DNA from: Euperipatoides rowelli
Lineage: Eukaryota > Onychophora > Udeonychophora > Euonychophora > Peripatopsidae
Reading direction: 5' to 3' (one strand)
Assembly: GCA_003024985.2 (NCBI GenBank)
Contig: PXIH01S0022736.1
Length of the DNA stretch: 11,210 bases
In this document: piece after piece, positions 1 through 7,216 of the stretch
Layout of the letters: each line of letters begins with the position of its first letter
Numbering within the stretch: the first letter of the stretch is position 1
Notes under the pieces: generated by a model
Seen by the model: the letters and a program-made list of their open reading frames with translations, nothing else
Databases searched by the model: none
What the model was told of the DNA's origin: nothing
Made by a program: the position numbers and the translations under genes

Positions 1-446
1 ATACAATAATAGGCCATTTGGGCCTATAGGTCTATGAAACATGAAAAAAAAAATTATATGTGTGGACATTACTAAAAAAAAATAAAGCACTAAACTAATT
101 TATCTACAGATTTTTTCAGTGTGATTCTTTTTAAAACATTGTCCTGGTGTAGACTTGGACTAATAATAATAATAATAATAATAATAATCTGGACTAAAAT
201 CTAAATCACCCTATTCACTAAATATATATTCAGAATCTGAACTATCAAATTTGTCGTCACTATCTCGATCTAATAATTCCAATACCTNTATTTTTAAAAA
301 ATATGTCCAAAAAGTGACTATTTATTTAATGTTTTTATATTGCTAAAAATGGAAATGATATTTATAGATGTTTTTTTTTTTTTTAAAAAAAGTCAAACAT
401 ACCACCATACAAACTAAAATTAAAAAATGACACACCGATTTACTGA
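1..446. other. AT-rich flank without a recognisable gene
   Basis: This stretch is AT-rich and holds a (TAA)n microsatellite, one N at position 288 and T- and A-runs around 370-390. On the minus strand, 285 down to 214 is open for 24 codons. It reads as an acidic peptide containing LLDRDSDDKFDSSDSEY and then meets TAG at 211-213. Such Asp/Ser-rich stretches occur near the N terminus of piggyBac-type transposases and in many unrelated nuclear proteins, so this is only a hint. The bases just before 447 may include the decayed sequence between protease and reverse transcriptase of the pol that follows, but a TGA at 444-446 and frame changes blur it. No LTR, gag or protease motif could be read. 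Confidence 0.5.
161..188. repeat. (TAA)n microsatellite
   Basis: Nine uninterrupted TAA units plus one base form a simple trinucleotide repeat. It lies in non-coding AT-rich DNA and is likely to vary in length between individuals. Confidence 0.95.
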
Positions 447-893
447 CAGTATCATATCACCCATAGCCTATATGAACCACTATTTTTCCAACTAGACAAA
501 CTGGAAAAGGCTAATATTATAAAAAAAGTACATAACCCTTACAATTTTCTCGTTCTAGTATTACCAAAAAAAGACTCCAAAGAAGTCAAAATATGCCTAG
601 ACTTACGCAAAATTAACAAACAGATCGTAAATGAGCAATATACAATCATGCACATAGAAGACATACTCGAAAACCTAGGCGGCACACATATATTCAACAT
701 CCTTGATCTAAATAATGGCTACTTTAACGTAAAATTGACAGAAGCCCAAAAAAAGTTTGCCTTTAGTGTATCGTTCGCAAAATATACATTCACCCGCCTT
801 TGTCAAGGATGCTTAACATCCGCGGCCATCTTTCAAAAAATAATGGTAGAATGCTTACATCACATAAGGCCATGTCTTCGTCTACCTAGATGA
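447..893 (+). pseudogene. pol segment: reverse transcriptase fingers and palm
   Basis: This segment is open in one frame from just after the TGA at 444 to the TGA at 891-893, with no true start codon, because it is an internal part of a polyprotein. The order matches gypsy RT: QLDKLEKANII, then the SPYNxPxxLVxKKD-like region (HNPYNFLVLVLPKKD), KICLDLRKIN, and motif A as ILDLNNGYF with its catalytic Asp codon at 705-707. Next come the GHYEF-like stretch (AKYTFTRLCQG) and AAIFQKIM, the usual ATFQRLM motif. The usual PFGL is degraded here to LCQGCLTS. The frame is lost just before the YxDD box, which continues in another frame from 868, so a one- or two-base change near 865 has split the palm domain. 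Confidence 0.88.
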
Positions 894-1371
894 CATAATC
901 ATACACTCGCCCAACATAGAGGAACACTTAAAAACGTTAGAAGTGTTCACTGATTTAGAAAAAGTCAACTTAGCTGTCAAACCCTCTAAATGTCATCTAT
1001 TCAGGGAGTCCATGAAATATTTAGGGCATATGGTCGATAAAAACAGTTGCAGACCAGTTGAAAACAGTGTTTCCACTATACAAAAATTAGTATGTCCACC
1101 AACAGTGAAGCGAGTGAGGAGATTTCTTGGCAGCCTGAATTTTTATAGAAATTTCATAACAAATTTCACTGAAATAGCTGCCCCTCTTTATGACTTATTG
1201 AAAAAAAGAAATACCAAAGTTACCTGGAACGACAACACGGAGGTAGCATTTCAAACACTCAATCAAAAACGGTTCACAGCGCCCTTACTAGCCTTCCCAA
1301 GGTATGACAAACCATTCATTATAAAGACTGATGCTTCACTCACTTCACTAGAGCCTTATTGGAGCAAGTAA
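868..1371 (+). pseudogene. pol segment: RT YLDD box, thumb and start of RNase H
   Basis: The frame opens after a TAA at 865-867 and reads HVFVYLDDIIIHS, so the RT catalytic YxDD box is present as YLDD at 883-894. It continues through HLKTLEVF, PSKCHLF and the YLGHMVD motif, then the thumb/connection region with RRFLGSLNFYRNFI and APLYDLLKK. It ends with the first RNase H strand, KPFIIKTDAS, whose catalytic Asp codon is at 1330-1332. Directly after this the frame is lost and the coherent reading moves to another frame near 1350. A GTG at 943 could be mistaken for a start, but similarity extends upstream of it, so it is an internal Val codon. Confidence 0.88.
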
Positions 1372-1694
1372 ACAAACATGGCTAGTTCTAGCCTATTGCT
1401 TATGGCAGTCTTAGGCTAAACAAAGCAGAGCGAAACTACACTGTGATAGAACGCGAAGCTTTAGCCATCATATTTGCTTTAGAGCATTTCAAACACATGA
1501 CTTATGGGAACAAAATAATATTACTGACAAACATGATTATTTTACATGATCAACTAAAAGATACAAATTCGAGAGTGGCAAGGTGAATGATCAGCATACA
1601 ACAAAATGACATCCATTTTAAACATATTCCTGGTAGGGTGAATAGGTTTGCCGACATGTTCTCGCGAAATCACAGAGCCCGAGACCAAGTCTGA
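1353..1694 (+). pseudogene. pol segment: RNase H domain
   Basis: This segment completes the RNase H domain in a new frame. It reads ALLEQVNKHG, two TAG stops (1383, 1389), then PIAYGS and LNKAERNYTVIEREALAII. The Glu of EREALA is the second acidic catalytic residue. The third position, normally Asp in a TDH-type motif, reads Asn (codon 1530-1532) in LLTNMI, although a small indel there could also hide an Asp. After RVAR comes a TGA at 1584-1586, where related proteins usually have Trp, so it looks like a TGG-to-TGA mutation. The end is well kept: IHFKHIPGRVNRFADMFSRN, with the final catalytic Asp codon at 1653-1655. The frame runs to TGA at 1692-1694. Confidence 0.85.
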
Positions 1695-2115
1695 GACCAA
1701 CACATGCACATTAGAAATTAACAAAAGCCCTATCACAATTGAGCTAATGTAGCAAGAACAACAAAAAGACGATTACTGTAATAATTTGATAAATAAAATG
1801 AAGGAAAGAAATTCAAATAATGAAAACTTTATCCTTGATGAAAACAAAATACTCATGAAATCAATACAATTAGGGAAATCAAATCTCTCAGCTTACAGAA
1901 CAGTAGTCCCAGCATCCCTCATACTGGATGTTGTGTATTTCTATCATGATAGCATCATTGGGGGACACTTTTCCTTAGATAAAACATTATACAAAATAGA
2001 AATAAACTTCACTTGGGAAACAATCTTTACAGACATAAGAGAATATATCAAAAGCTGAAAAAAATGTCAGTGTAGGAACAGAGGAAGTGTAAAAGCTCCT
2101 ATACAAGCTGTCGAA
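1693..2115 (+). pseudogene. pol segment: linker and integrase zinc finger (HHCC)
   Basis: After a frame change near 1690 a variable linker is followed, past a TAG at 1750-1752, by the H2C2 integrase finger. The His pair is visible in YHDSIIGGHFSLDKTLYKI, and FTWETIFTDIREYIKS matches the usual tryptophan-containing segment before the cysteines. The first Cys position is a TGA stop (2056-2058), and the second Cys follows in KKCQCRN. The finger is therefore His-His-stop-Cys. It would normally assist integrase multimerisation and binding to LTR ends. The handover to the integrase core frame falls between 2115 and 2130. Confidence 0.83.
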
Positions 2116-2129
2116 CCTCTTTCTACTGC

Positions 2130-2645
2130 ATGTCAAAGGTCAGCATCAATATTTTAGGCCCATTCTCTACCACACAAAGAAGAAACAAATATATAATCCC
2201 ATACACTGACCACTTATCCCAAATGACCTTTGCCATCCCACTCCCAAGCCAAGAAACCCACATAATCACAAAAGATTACATGGAGACCATATACACGCGA
2301 TATGGCAGCTCAAAATGCATTCTATCAGATCAGGGACTACAACTAGTAGGGTACATCATGTCTATACTCTGTGGAAAGTTGAGAATAGAGAGACTGACCA
2401 CCAATAGCTACGGGCCACACTCCAATGGCATAAGCGAAAGAATAAATGGCAAAATATTCAACTTAATATCACATTATTGCAACAAAAACTTCACCGATTG
2501 GGACACCATGCTCCCATACTTAATGCAAGTCATCAATAACACCGTACAAAGTAGCACTAAACAAGTACCATTCTACATATTTCATGGTTTTTATCAGTAC
2601 GATGGCTTTTCCGACTTTATCTTGATGAAAATGAAGATAATTTAG
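2130..2645 (+). pseudogene. pol segment: integrase catalytic core (rve), first Asp lost
   Basis: This is the longest unbroken piece of the element, 171 codons. It reads VSINILGPFSTT, YTDHLSQMTFAIPLP, then ILSDQG with Asp at 2328-2330, and SYGPHSNGISERINGK with Glu at 2436-2438. The Asp and Glu are exactly 35 residues apart, the D-x35-E spacing of retroviral-type integrases. The first catalytic Asp, expected in the DILGP motif, is Asn (AAT, 2148-2150), 60 codons before the second Asp. That single change should abolish strand transfer. The core ends with DWDTMLPYLMQVINNTVQSS and PFYIFHG, as in gypsy integrases. The ATG at 2130 is an internal codon, not a real start. Confidence 0.88.
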
Positions 2646-2936
2646 AAAGGATAGACCTAGTAGATGCAATAATGGAGAAACTGGTGAATACAAAGTCGGA
2701 AGTTTTCTCTAATCTACAAAATGCCTCAATCAGTAATGCCAGAAACAAAGATAGAGGGAGCAGACTGTGAGAGTTCAATATTGGTGAATCAGTCTTGGCC
2801 TTGGACGTCCCCAGTTATGCTGGTTATAACAGGAAGTTGAACCCAAGGTATGCAGGACCATACACCATTATTAAAAGAACTGGACTAGCAAACTACCATA
2901 TTCAGGACATAAACCACCCAGACACAATAAAAAAAA
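2618..2936 (+). pseudogene. pol segment: integrase C-terminal domain
   Basis: The reading continues in a third frame from about 2618 (YLDENEDNLERIDLVDAI). It includes ARNKDRG, a TGA at 2768-2770, then EFNIGESVLALD, the usual F-x-x-G-D-x-V-L element. The sequence NRKLNPRYAGPYTIIKRTG is the GPY/F module that ends many Ty3/gypsy integrases. A chromodomain is not evident. The frame is lost in a run of A bases around 2928-2936; replication slippage there is a simple explanation. A TTG at 2795 is not a start, because family similarity begins upstream. Confidence 0.8.
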
Positions 2937-3188
2937 GTACATGTTGGCAAACTAAAAGCATATGTTCACCGAAGTTACACCATAAACAAATAAACAGGTA
3001 GTTCTAAATCTGCCATCACCAATGGTAACAACCCTACAGAAACTCAAAATACCCCCATCATTACCTTCCCAACTGAATAAGTTGATGCAGATGATGATAA
3101 TCCTGACCCAAACAATCCAGAGATGCAGATAATTGAATTCAAAGATTATCTACATTCATTACAAGACCAAGAAGATCGAAGCGTCTAA
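2937..3188 (+). pseudogene. pol segment: integrase C-terminal end and acidic tail
   Basis: After the A-run slip the frame reads VHVGKLKAYVHRSY, matching the VHVxxLKPY end of the gypsy integrase C-terminal domain. Beyond it, across TAA stops at 2991 and 3078, the same frame gives a hydrophilic tail rich in Asn, Asp and Pro (VDADDDNPDPNNPEMQ), a Gln/Asp-rich end (YLHSLQDQEDRSV), and a stop at 3186-3188. I take this stop as the probable original end of pol. The tail is not a known domain. No env-like ORF follows within the next several hundred bases. Confidence 0.6.
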
Positions 3189-3621
3189 ACATCATTTTGT
3201 ACGCTCTTTAAATGATCGAAAGAAAAATAAAAAGTATGGATCTGAATTGCCTATCTAAACAGAAGACCCCAAAGTTACACATCAATATTATTTAAGAAAA
3301 AGAGAGCTTAAATAAAGAGAGAAATTATTACCTAGGTAAATTAAAATAATCGGAAAAAAAAAAAAATGGCCATACACAAAAACTCGAGTCACATGATAAC
3401 AAAAAAAATTAAATTAAATTTTCTTGCCCAAATCAATAAATAAATAAAACTGAAATAAATAAAATTTAATAAATAAAAGCACAAACACAATAAATTTAAA
3501 GATTTTTTTTTTATAAACAAAAATTAAATATTCAAATGTAAACTCTAAAACTTGAAACAAACAGCATCCAAAGGGATCAAATGCCCTTTAAAAAAATTTT
3601 TTTGTCAGAGCGAATTTTTGT
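3189..3621. other. A-rich stretch, probable 3' non-coding part of the retroelement
   Basis: There is no gene here. The stretch is extremely A-rich, with purine runs around 3208-3232 and 3290-3325, a 13-A run near 3354-3366 and degenerate AAAT/AATA repeats from 3425 to 3480. If the polypurine tract at 3622 is genuine, this would be the untranslated sequence between pol and the 3' LTR. Later insertion of A-rich DNA is equally possible. Confidence 0.45.
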
Positions 3622-3635
3622 AAAAGAAGGGGGTG
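3622..3635 (+). promoter_or_regulatory. Candidate polypurine tract followed by TG (3' LTR boundary)
   Basis: AAAAGAAGGGGG (3622-3633) is followed by TG (3634-3635). A/G tracts ending in a G-run directly before the TG of the 3' LTR are the usual plus-strand primers of LTR retrotransposons. It lies on the same strand as pol and about 430 bases after its end. The GC-richer block after it (about 3632-3740) would then be the start of the LTR. No second LTR copy is in the window to confirm the boundary. Confidence 0.4.
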
Positions 3636-4232
3636 GACACCCTGCTCCCCAGCAACATCTTGGCTCACAAATTCTAACTGGGCAGCTGCCATAATAAAAA
3701 AAAATTTGTCAAAAAAAGACTTGAACAAATTGCTGCCCAAAAGATGAAATAAAGTTGTTTTACAAAAGTAAAAAAATATAAGGCAAACACCACAAACAAA
3801 AAACAACAACTAAGTAACTAAGCACACAGCGTTGGAAGGGAACATTGGAGTGAAACATCCAATGAATGTTTAAACTCCAGAATGAAAACCTTAGGTTTCA
3901 TTCCGAGCTTAACAAAAAAAAAGAAAGAAAAAGAAAAGAGGATTATTATAAATTTTACTTATAGACTGAATTTCTCATTACAAACAAAAAAAAAAAAAAG
4001 GAAAAAAACAAACAAGTCCAATTAAATTTAAATTACAAAAAAAAAATTATACTTGTAAAATCAATTTTTTTTTAAACATAAATTTTGGGTTAAACTTTAT
4101 TGCCTTTGTTAAAAAAAAAGAGTAATAAACTCAAATCTGATACCAAAGTCTTGCTATATTTCACTGAGTGGTACAATCACTAGCTTTAAGATACAATATT
4201 CTTGTTGAAATCAACTTTTGTTGTTGAAGTAG
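3634..4232. other. Possible LTR or unassigned AT-rich sequence with small hairpins
   Basis: No gene could be supported. A GC-richer patch (3632-3740) contains the palindrome GGCAGCTGCC (3681-3690), and TGGGCAGC (3679-3686) pairs with GCTGCCCA (3732-3739). Two adjacent small inverted repeats lie at 3846-3878 (TGGAGT.AAACAT against ATGTTT.AACTCCA) and 3880-3903 (GAATGAAAACC against GGTTTCATTC). The minus strand is open for 73 codons at 3588-3809, but its ends are low complexity and it matches nothing I recognise. The remainder is poly-A and poly-T. Confidence 0.4.
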
Positions 4233-4394
4233 CTTGTTTGGTAAAGGAGCTAGGACATCATCAAAATGATTGTCACCTTGTTCCAACTCACCCTAAGGAT
4301 GAAGTTATGTCATTTGCTACTCAAATTAGTAGCAAATTACAGAACAAATCATCCTGATGTCTTCCTAATTTTTAGGTACACTTTGCTCAACAAG
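4233..4394. mobile_element. Imperfect foldback element (MITE-like)
   Basis: Three arms pair in nested order. CTTGTTTGGTAAAG (4233-4246) pairs with CTTTGCTCAACAAG (4381-4394) at 11 of 14 positions. The segment 4252-4273 pairs with 4344-4366 with two small indels. ATTTGCTAC (4312-4320) pairs perfectly with GTAGCAAAT (4329-4337). About 160 bp therefore fold back on themselves, as in an old non-autonomous DNA transposon or a collapsed inverted duplication. No clear target-site duplication flanks it, so the class is unknown. Confidence 0.45.
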
Positions 4395-4503
4395 TTGCCA
4401 TTACAATGATTGATTTTGGGATATGTTTATATTGTTAATTGCAAATAGTTTATTTGTATATTTTATTTAAATTTAATCTTTTCATTAGTTTTATGTACGC
4501 AAT

Positions 4504-4584
4504 TTAAGCTGTCACTATCTTTTTTCCACCCACTCCGCCCTGCTGAGCATAGCCCCCTGCATAGCCATCCTTGATACCCCCGCC
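4504..4584 (-). CDS. Candidate 3'-terminal exon, glycine-rich C terminus (27 codons with stop)
   Basis: On the minus strand a pyrimidine-rich tract ending in TTTCTGTTTCAG (the AG just above 4584) precedes a short GC-rich open stretch in the middle of AT-rich DNA. In phase 0 it reads GGGIKDGYAGGYAQQGGVGG and then KKIVTA before TAA at 4504-4506. Two AATAAA signals follow on the same strand (4462-4467 and 4449-4454), about 40-55 bases after the stop. Acceptor, stop and poly(A) signals in this order suggest the last exon of a gene whose other exons lie at higher coordinates, inside or beyond the window. Glycine/tyrosine/glutamine-rich ends like this occur in RNA-binding and structural proteins; I do not recognise the gene. 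Another phase is open to 4463 and is less protein-like. It could also be a chance GC-rich patch or a processed fragment. Confidence 0.35.
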   Translation of the reverse strand, partial: GGGIKDGYAGGYAQQGGVGGKKIVTA

Positions 4585-4805
4585 CTGAAACAGAAAGAAT
4601 ATAATAATTATAATAATTATTGGAGAATTGAAAAAAGAATACAAGAATTACAATTATTACTGGAGAATTTATGAACAATGAAAAAAACAATGCTATAAAC
4701 TTTGATTCTGTGAATTCGAACACTATATCTACTCAAATAACAGTTTCTATGGTTACAATTCAACTATCCTCTAAATCTTCATTTCTAAAAATTTGTTGCA
4801 GTTTA

Positions 4806-4848
4806 CTCACTTGGTGGAGCTCCTACAGCACTGAAGTCACCATAATCT
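4806..4848 (-). other. Possible upstream exon with splice donor GTGAGT
   Basis: On the minus strand this segment reads YGDFSAVGAPP. It is preceded by TATTATGTAG (possible acceptor) and followed by CAA|GTGAGTAA, close to the donor consensus. The Gly/Ala/Pro-rich composition resembles that of the candidate terminal exon at 4504-4584. However, it ends one base into a codon, and joining it to that exon puts the exon in its less convincing phase. The two may therefore not be consecutive exons, or this may be a chance match. Confidence 0.18.
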
Positions 4849-5640
4849 ACATAATAGCAGATGACATACAGTGATGACCTATCAGAAAGAAATCAACTCT
4901 AAGAAAAACACGGATGGCAACCTCCGAGTACAAAAAAAGCTGCAGAGACACATTTGATTAAGAAAGAAAATTAAATTAAGAGAATTCAGAGATAATTATG
5001 TTTGAGAAAGCTGATTAATTATGATGATTATTAAGAAAGCTGATTAATTAAGAAAAATTATTAAGAGAATGCAGAACTAATCAAGACTGAGACTTATTAA
5101 GAAATTATCAAGAGATGATTTAGGAGGTGATTTGAGGACGATTCAGAAGAAGAATGGAATCAACGAAAGAGACGCAGTTTCCCTAGCCAACCATTGGGGA
5201 AATCTACATGATGCCGATCCAAAGACCTCAGCCACCCTCCAGCAGACAACTTTCAAGCCACTAGCCATGAATAGCTGATGTCAATCTGAATTTACCACAG
5301 AAATCCGAGTTCTCTAGCAACGTTTCACCAATAATTATTTCTCGCAGTTATAACCATAAATTCTCCTTCAACACGCAGTCAAGGACTCTTTCCTGAATTT
5401 GCCACAGAAATCCCCCATACCAGAGAAATTGACATTAATCAGACTTTAAATCCTAAAAATTACCCTTTTTTTCCCTTCTTGTCCAAACCCTGGTGGCTAT
5501 TCTTCCAATTACACACCCTTCTATATTTCTAATCTCCCTGCAGTGTAGTCTAGCCTAAATTATATATGTATATGATTGTAACTTAAAAAGGAATATTAAT
5601 TGTAATTTTACTTATGGGAAAGGAAATTGTTGTCACTATT
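4849..5640. other. Unassigned region, GC-richer from about 5150, with a short direct repeat
   Basis: No gene is recognisable. 4970-5120 is an A/T/G-rich stretch with repeated forms of AAGCTGATTAATTA and ATTAAGA (around 5008-5070). From about 5150 to 5450 the composition is richer in C and ordinary codon-like triplets, but no frame stays open. A 21-base segment at 5286-5306 recurs at 5393-5413 with one difference (CTGAATTT[A/G]CCACAGAAATCC). At about 5559-5572 there is a TATA-like ATTATATATGTATA, and an AATAAA occurs at 5651-5656. That spacing would fit an LTR or a promoter-to-poly(A) unit, but no duplicated LTR is available to test it. Confidence 0.35.
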
Positions 5641-5685
5641 TTTCTAAGCAAATAAATATGAATATCTGCTAAACTGCGACGTGTT

Positions 5686-5700
5686 TGTGTGTGTGTGTGT
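5686..5700. repeat. (TG)n microsatellite
   Basis: Seven TG units plus one base form a short dinucleotide repeat in non-coding DNA. Confidence 0.85.
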
Positions 5701-6163
5701 AGAAACTAAATATTGAAATGACATAACTTAATCTTTCTTTTTCAGAAGCCTTTCCTAGCGATTGTGAGATAGGAGTGGTACCTGTACCTTTCTATTAGGG
5801 CAGGGATAATAAAGAGTTAACTCCCCTTTCTTCTCTTAATCCCTAGTGAGCCGGATTGGGCTGGTATTTAGTCAGGGTTTTAGCTAGCTCTCCTTATTCT
5901 CGTCAGATTGTGTTGTTTATTAGACTCCATAAGAGTTTTCATCAGAAATTGACACAATCAGACCTCCTTTCAATAAATATTACACCTTCGGGGTAGGCTC
6001 TGCTTACTTAAGCTTGCATGTAGATGTATTTAAATTAGTAATTTCTAATTTGGGCATTTGCATGTAAGTGTAGGTAGGGGCTAGTAATGGAGATTTAATA
6101 TTTATCAGGTGATTTTCCCCGGACATATCTCTCTGATCTGTAGCAACCAGGATGTATTGGGAT

Positions 6164-6186
6164 CTTGCACGCACTTTTGCGTGAAG
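6164..6186. other. Compact hairpin, about 9-bp stem
   Basis: CTT-G-CACGCA, loop CTTT, TGCGTG-AAG forms a stem of six plus three base pairs with one bulged G and a four-base loop. It is the tightest hairpin in the 6000-6400 region and is GC-richer than its surroundings. No function can be assigned. Confidence 0.5.
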
Positions 6187-6558
6187 TCCCCCAAGATGAG
6201 GTTGTGGAGATAATAGAGGTATTTCCAAGTCAGGGTCATATTTGTAGCTTGGTATATAGAGGCACACTGCTAAGGCATGATTGCTATTGTAGGCTACAAA
6301 TGCCACCGATATCAGAAGTCAAGCTCCTAAAAATCACACCCTTGTTAATTATGTACATTACATATAGGGGAATGGACATTATTATATGAAGTGTGAACCT
6401 AGAAGCAGGGCCCCCCTTCTTAGTAGGCATATTCAATATTTGTTATGGCTATGTATTCTCCCACATTGTTGCATACCCGTGTCGATTTCGGAGTTATATA
6501 GTCATGCAAATAAAGGAATTTGTCTTGCTGGAATTAAATTAGCTTACTTAGTGTAAAT

Positions 6559-6617
6559 AGTCCTTCTCAGGATAGAATAGAGCTAAAAGGGGGGAGGGAA
6601 GCTCTATGAAGAGGACT
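6559..6617. repeat. Inverted repeat with purine-rich loop
   Basis: ATAGAGCT (6577-6584) pairs perfectly with AGCTCTAT (6600-6607). The pairing continues outward, with AGTCCTTCTC (6559-6568) against GAAGAGGACT (6608-6617), after skipping an eight-base internal bulge on the left arm (6569-6576). The loop is AAAAGGGGGGAGGGA, an A/G-only run. It resembles the centre of a small foldback element, but no flanking duplication is seen. Confidence 0.5.
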
Positions 6618-7019
6618 ATGGCCAGCCCGGTGAAGCCTTACCAATACTGGTATTTGACATATTATTTCTAAACACATTGGGTCAACCATTTGTTCATAAA
6701 AAGACATTTTAATTTCATTATTTGAATTAACTGACAAATAGCAGAAAACTTAATAGGACTATTAAAACTTTGTGAGGCATTGATTACGATGTTTGCCGAT
6801 TTCACATCATTATAGACTACAGCTGTAAATGAGGAACTTTAAGATATAAACTGTTTCAATAAAAAAAATGGAGAGGAAAAATCTAATATTTTTAAATCAT
6901 ATNAATTGCGATTTTTTTAAATTATAAATAAAATAGTATTTTAATAGATGCAGATTTAATATCAAAACTAATTAAATTGAAATAAATTATAAATGTATAA
7001 CCAGTAATTTCTTATAGCT

Positions 7020-7216
7020 GATGTTTTATGAAATTGGGAAATTTAGCATCCCGATATGAAGTCTGTGGGACACCGGGACAATTTACTCTAAATCTGGATT
7101 GTCCTGCCAAATTGTGGAGTATCAGTAGGTGTTATTTTTTGACTATATCGCTTCTTGTGGTACAGGGTCAAAAACATAATTGCCCAATTATATTGAACCA
7201 TTCCTCACATTATTTT
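7020..7216 (-). mobile_element. Probable continuation of the interrupted LINE (3' part)
   Basis: Reading the minus strand past the SINE and its target duplication, one frame carries on with NWAIMFLTLYHKKRYSQK. This would be the sequence that followed the LINE at 7758 before the SINE arrived. The similarity is not strong enough to fix the domain. The lower end (7030-7130) instead contains GGGACA and TGTCC motifs (GACACCGGGACAATTTA and GGATTGTCCTGCC), a pattern I associate with termini of some invertebrate DNA transposons, so a third element may begin here. The limits are approximate. Confidence 0.35.

Larger units (their letters stand above)
447..3188 (+). pseudogene. pol: Ty3/gypsy-like retrotransposon pol, decayed, overall extent
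   Basis: A single degenerate pol runs through this interval in the Ty3/gypsy order: RT, RNase H, integrase HHCC finger, integrase core, integrase C-terminal domain. The reading frame moves f3 to f1 near 867, f1 to f3 near 1350, f3 to f1 near 1690, f1 to f3 between 2115 and 2130, f3 to f2 near 2605, and f2 to f3 in an A-run near 2930 (f1, f2, f3 = codons starting at window positions 1, 2 or 0 modulo 3). In-frame stops lie at 1383, 1389, 1584, 1750, 2056, 2768, 2991 and 3078. The element cannot encode a working polyprotein. The RT-to-integrase order (integrase last) separates it from Ty1/copia, where integrase precedes RT. BEL/Pao shares this order, so the family call also rests on the RNase H and integrase motifs. 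Gag, protease and the 5' LTR are missing from the window or unrecognisable. Confidence 0.9.
5701..7019. other. Unassigned intergenic-type region with several hairpins
   Basis: No gene is supported. The visible structures are GTCAGATTGTGT (5902-5913) pairing with ACACAATCAGAC (5952-5963) at 11 of 12 positions; a 9-bp pairing between ATTTGTAGC (6240-6248) and GCTACAAAT (6293-6301); and the tighter hairpins listed separately at 6164 and 6559. An AATAAA lies at 5972-5977. The minus strand is open for 100 codons at 6004-6306, but I recognise no domain in it and it is overlapped by a 74-codon open frame on the other strand, so I do not call it. 6640-7019 is AT-rich, with one N at 6903. Confidence 0.45.

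Noticed and set aside
1554-1736. 60-codon open frame on the minus strand
   Set aside because: Antisense to the RNase H end and integrase linker of pol, so a shadow of that reading.
2928-2936. Programmed ribosomal frameshift site in the A-run within pol
   Set aside because: It lies near the end of the integrase, where gypsy elements do not use frameshifting, and five other frame changes of the same pol show general decay.
3425-3480. CRISPR-like or satellite array
   Set aside because: The AAAT/AATA words are irregular and without spacers of constant length; this is simple low-complexity sequence.
3588-3809. 73-codon open frame on the minus strand containing MAAAQLEFVSQDVAGEQGV
   Set aside because: The central peptide looks plausible, but the ends are poly-Phe/Lys from A and T runs, there is no splice or poly(A) support, and the block may be the start of an LTR.
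4671-4874. 67-codon open frame on the plus strand
   Set aside because: Ser/Thr/Ile-rich translation of AT-rich DNA, opposite a better exon-like signal; no domain.
6004-6306. 100-codon open frame on the minus strand
   Set aside because: No recognisable domain, it overlaps an open frame on the other strand and a compact hairpin, and it has no splice or poly(A) context that would single it out.
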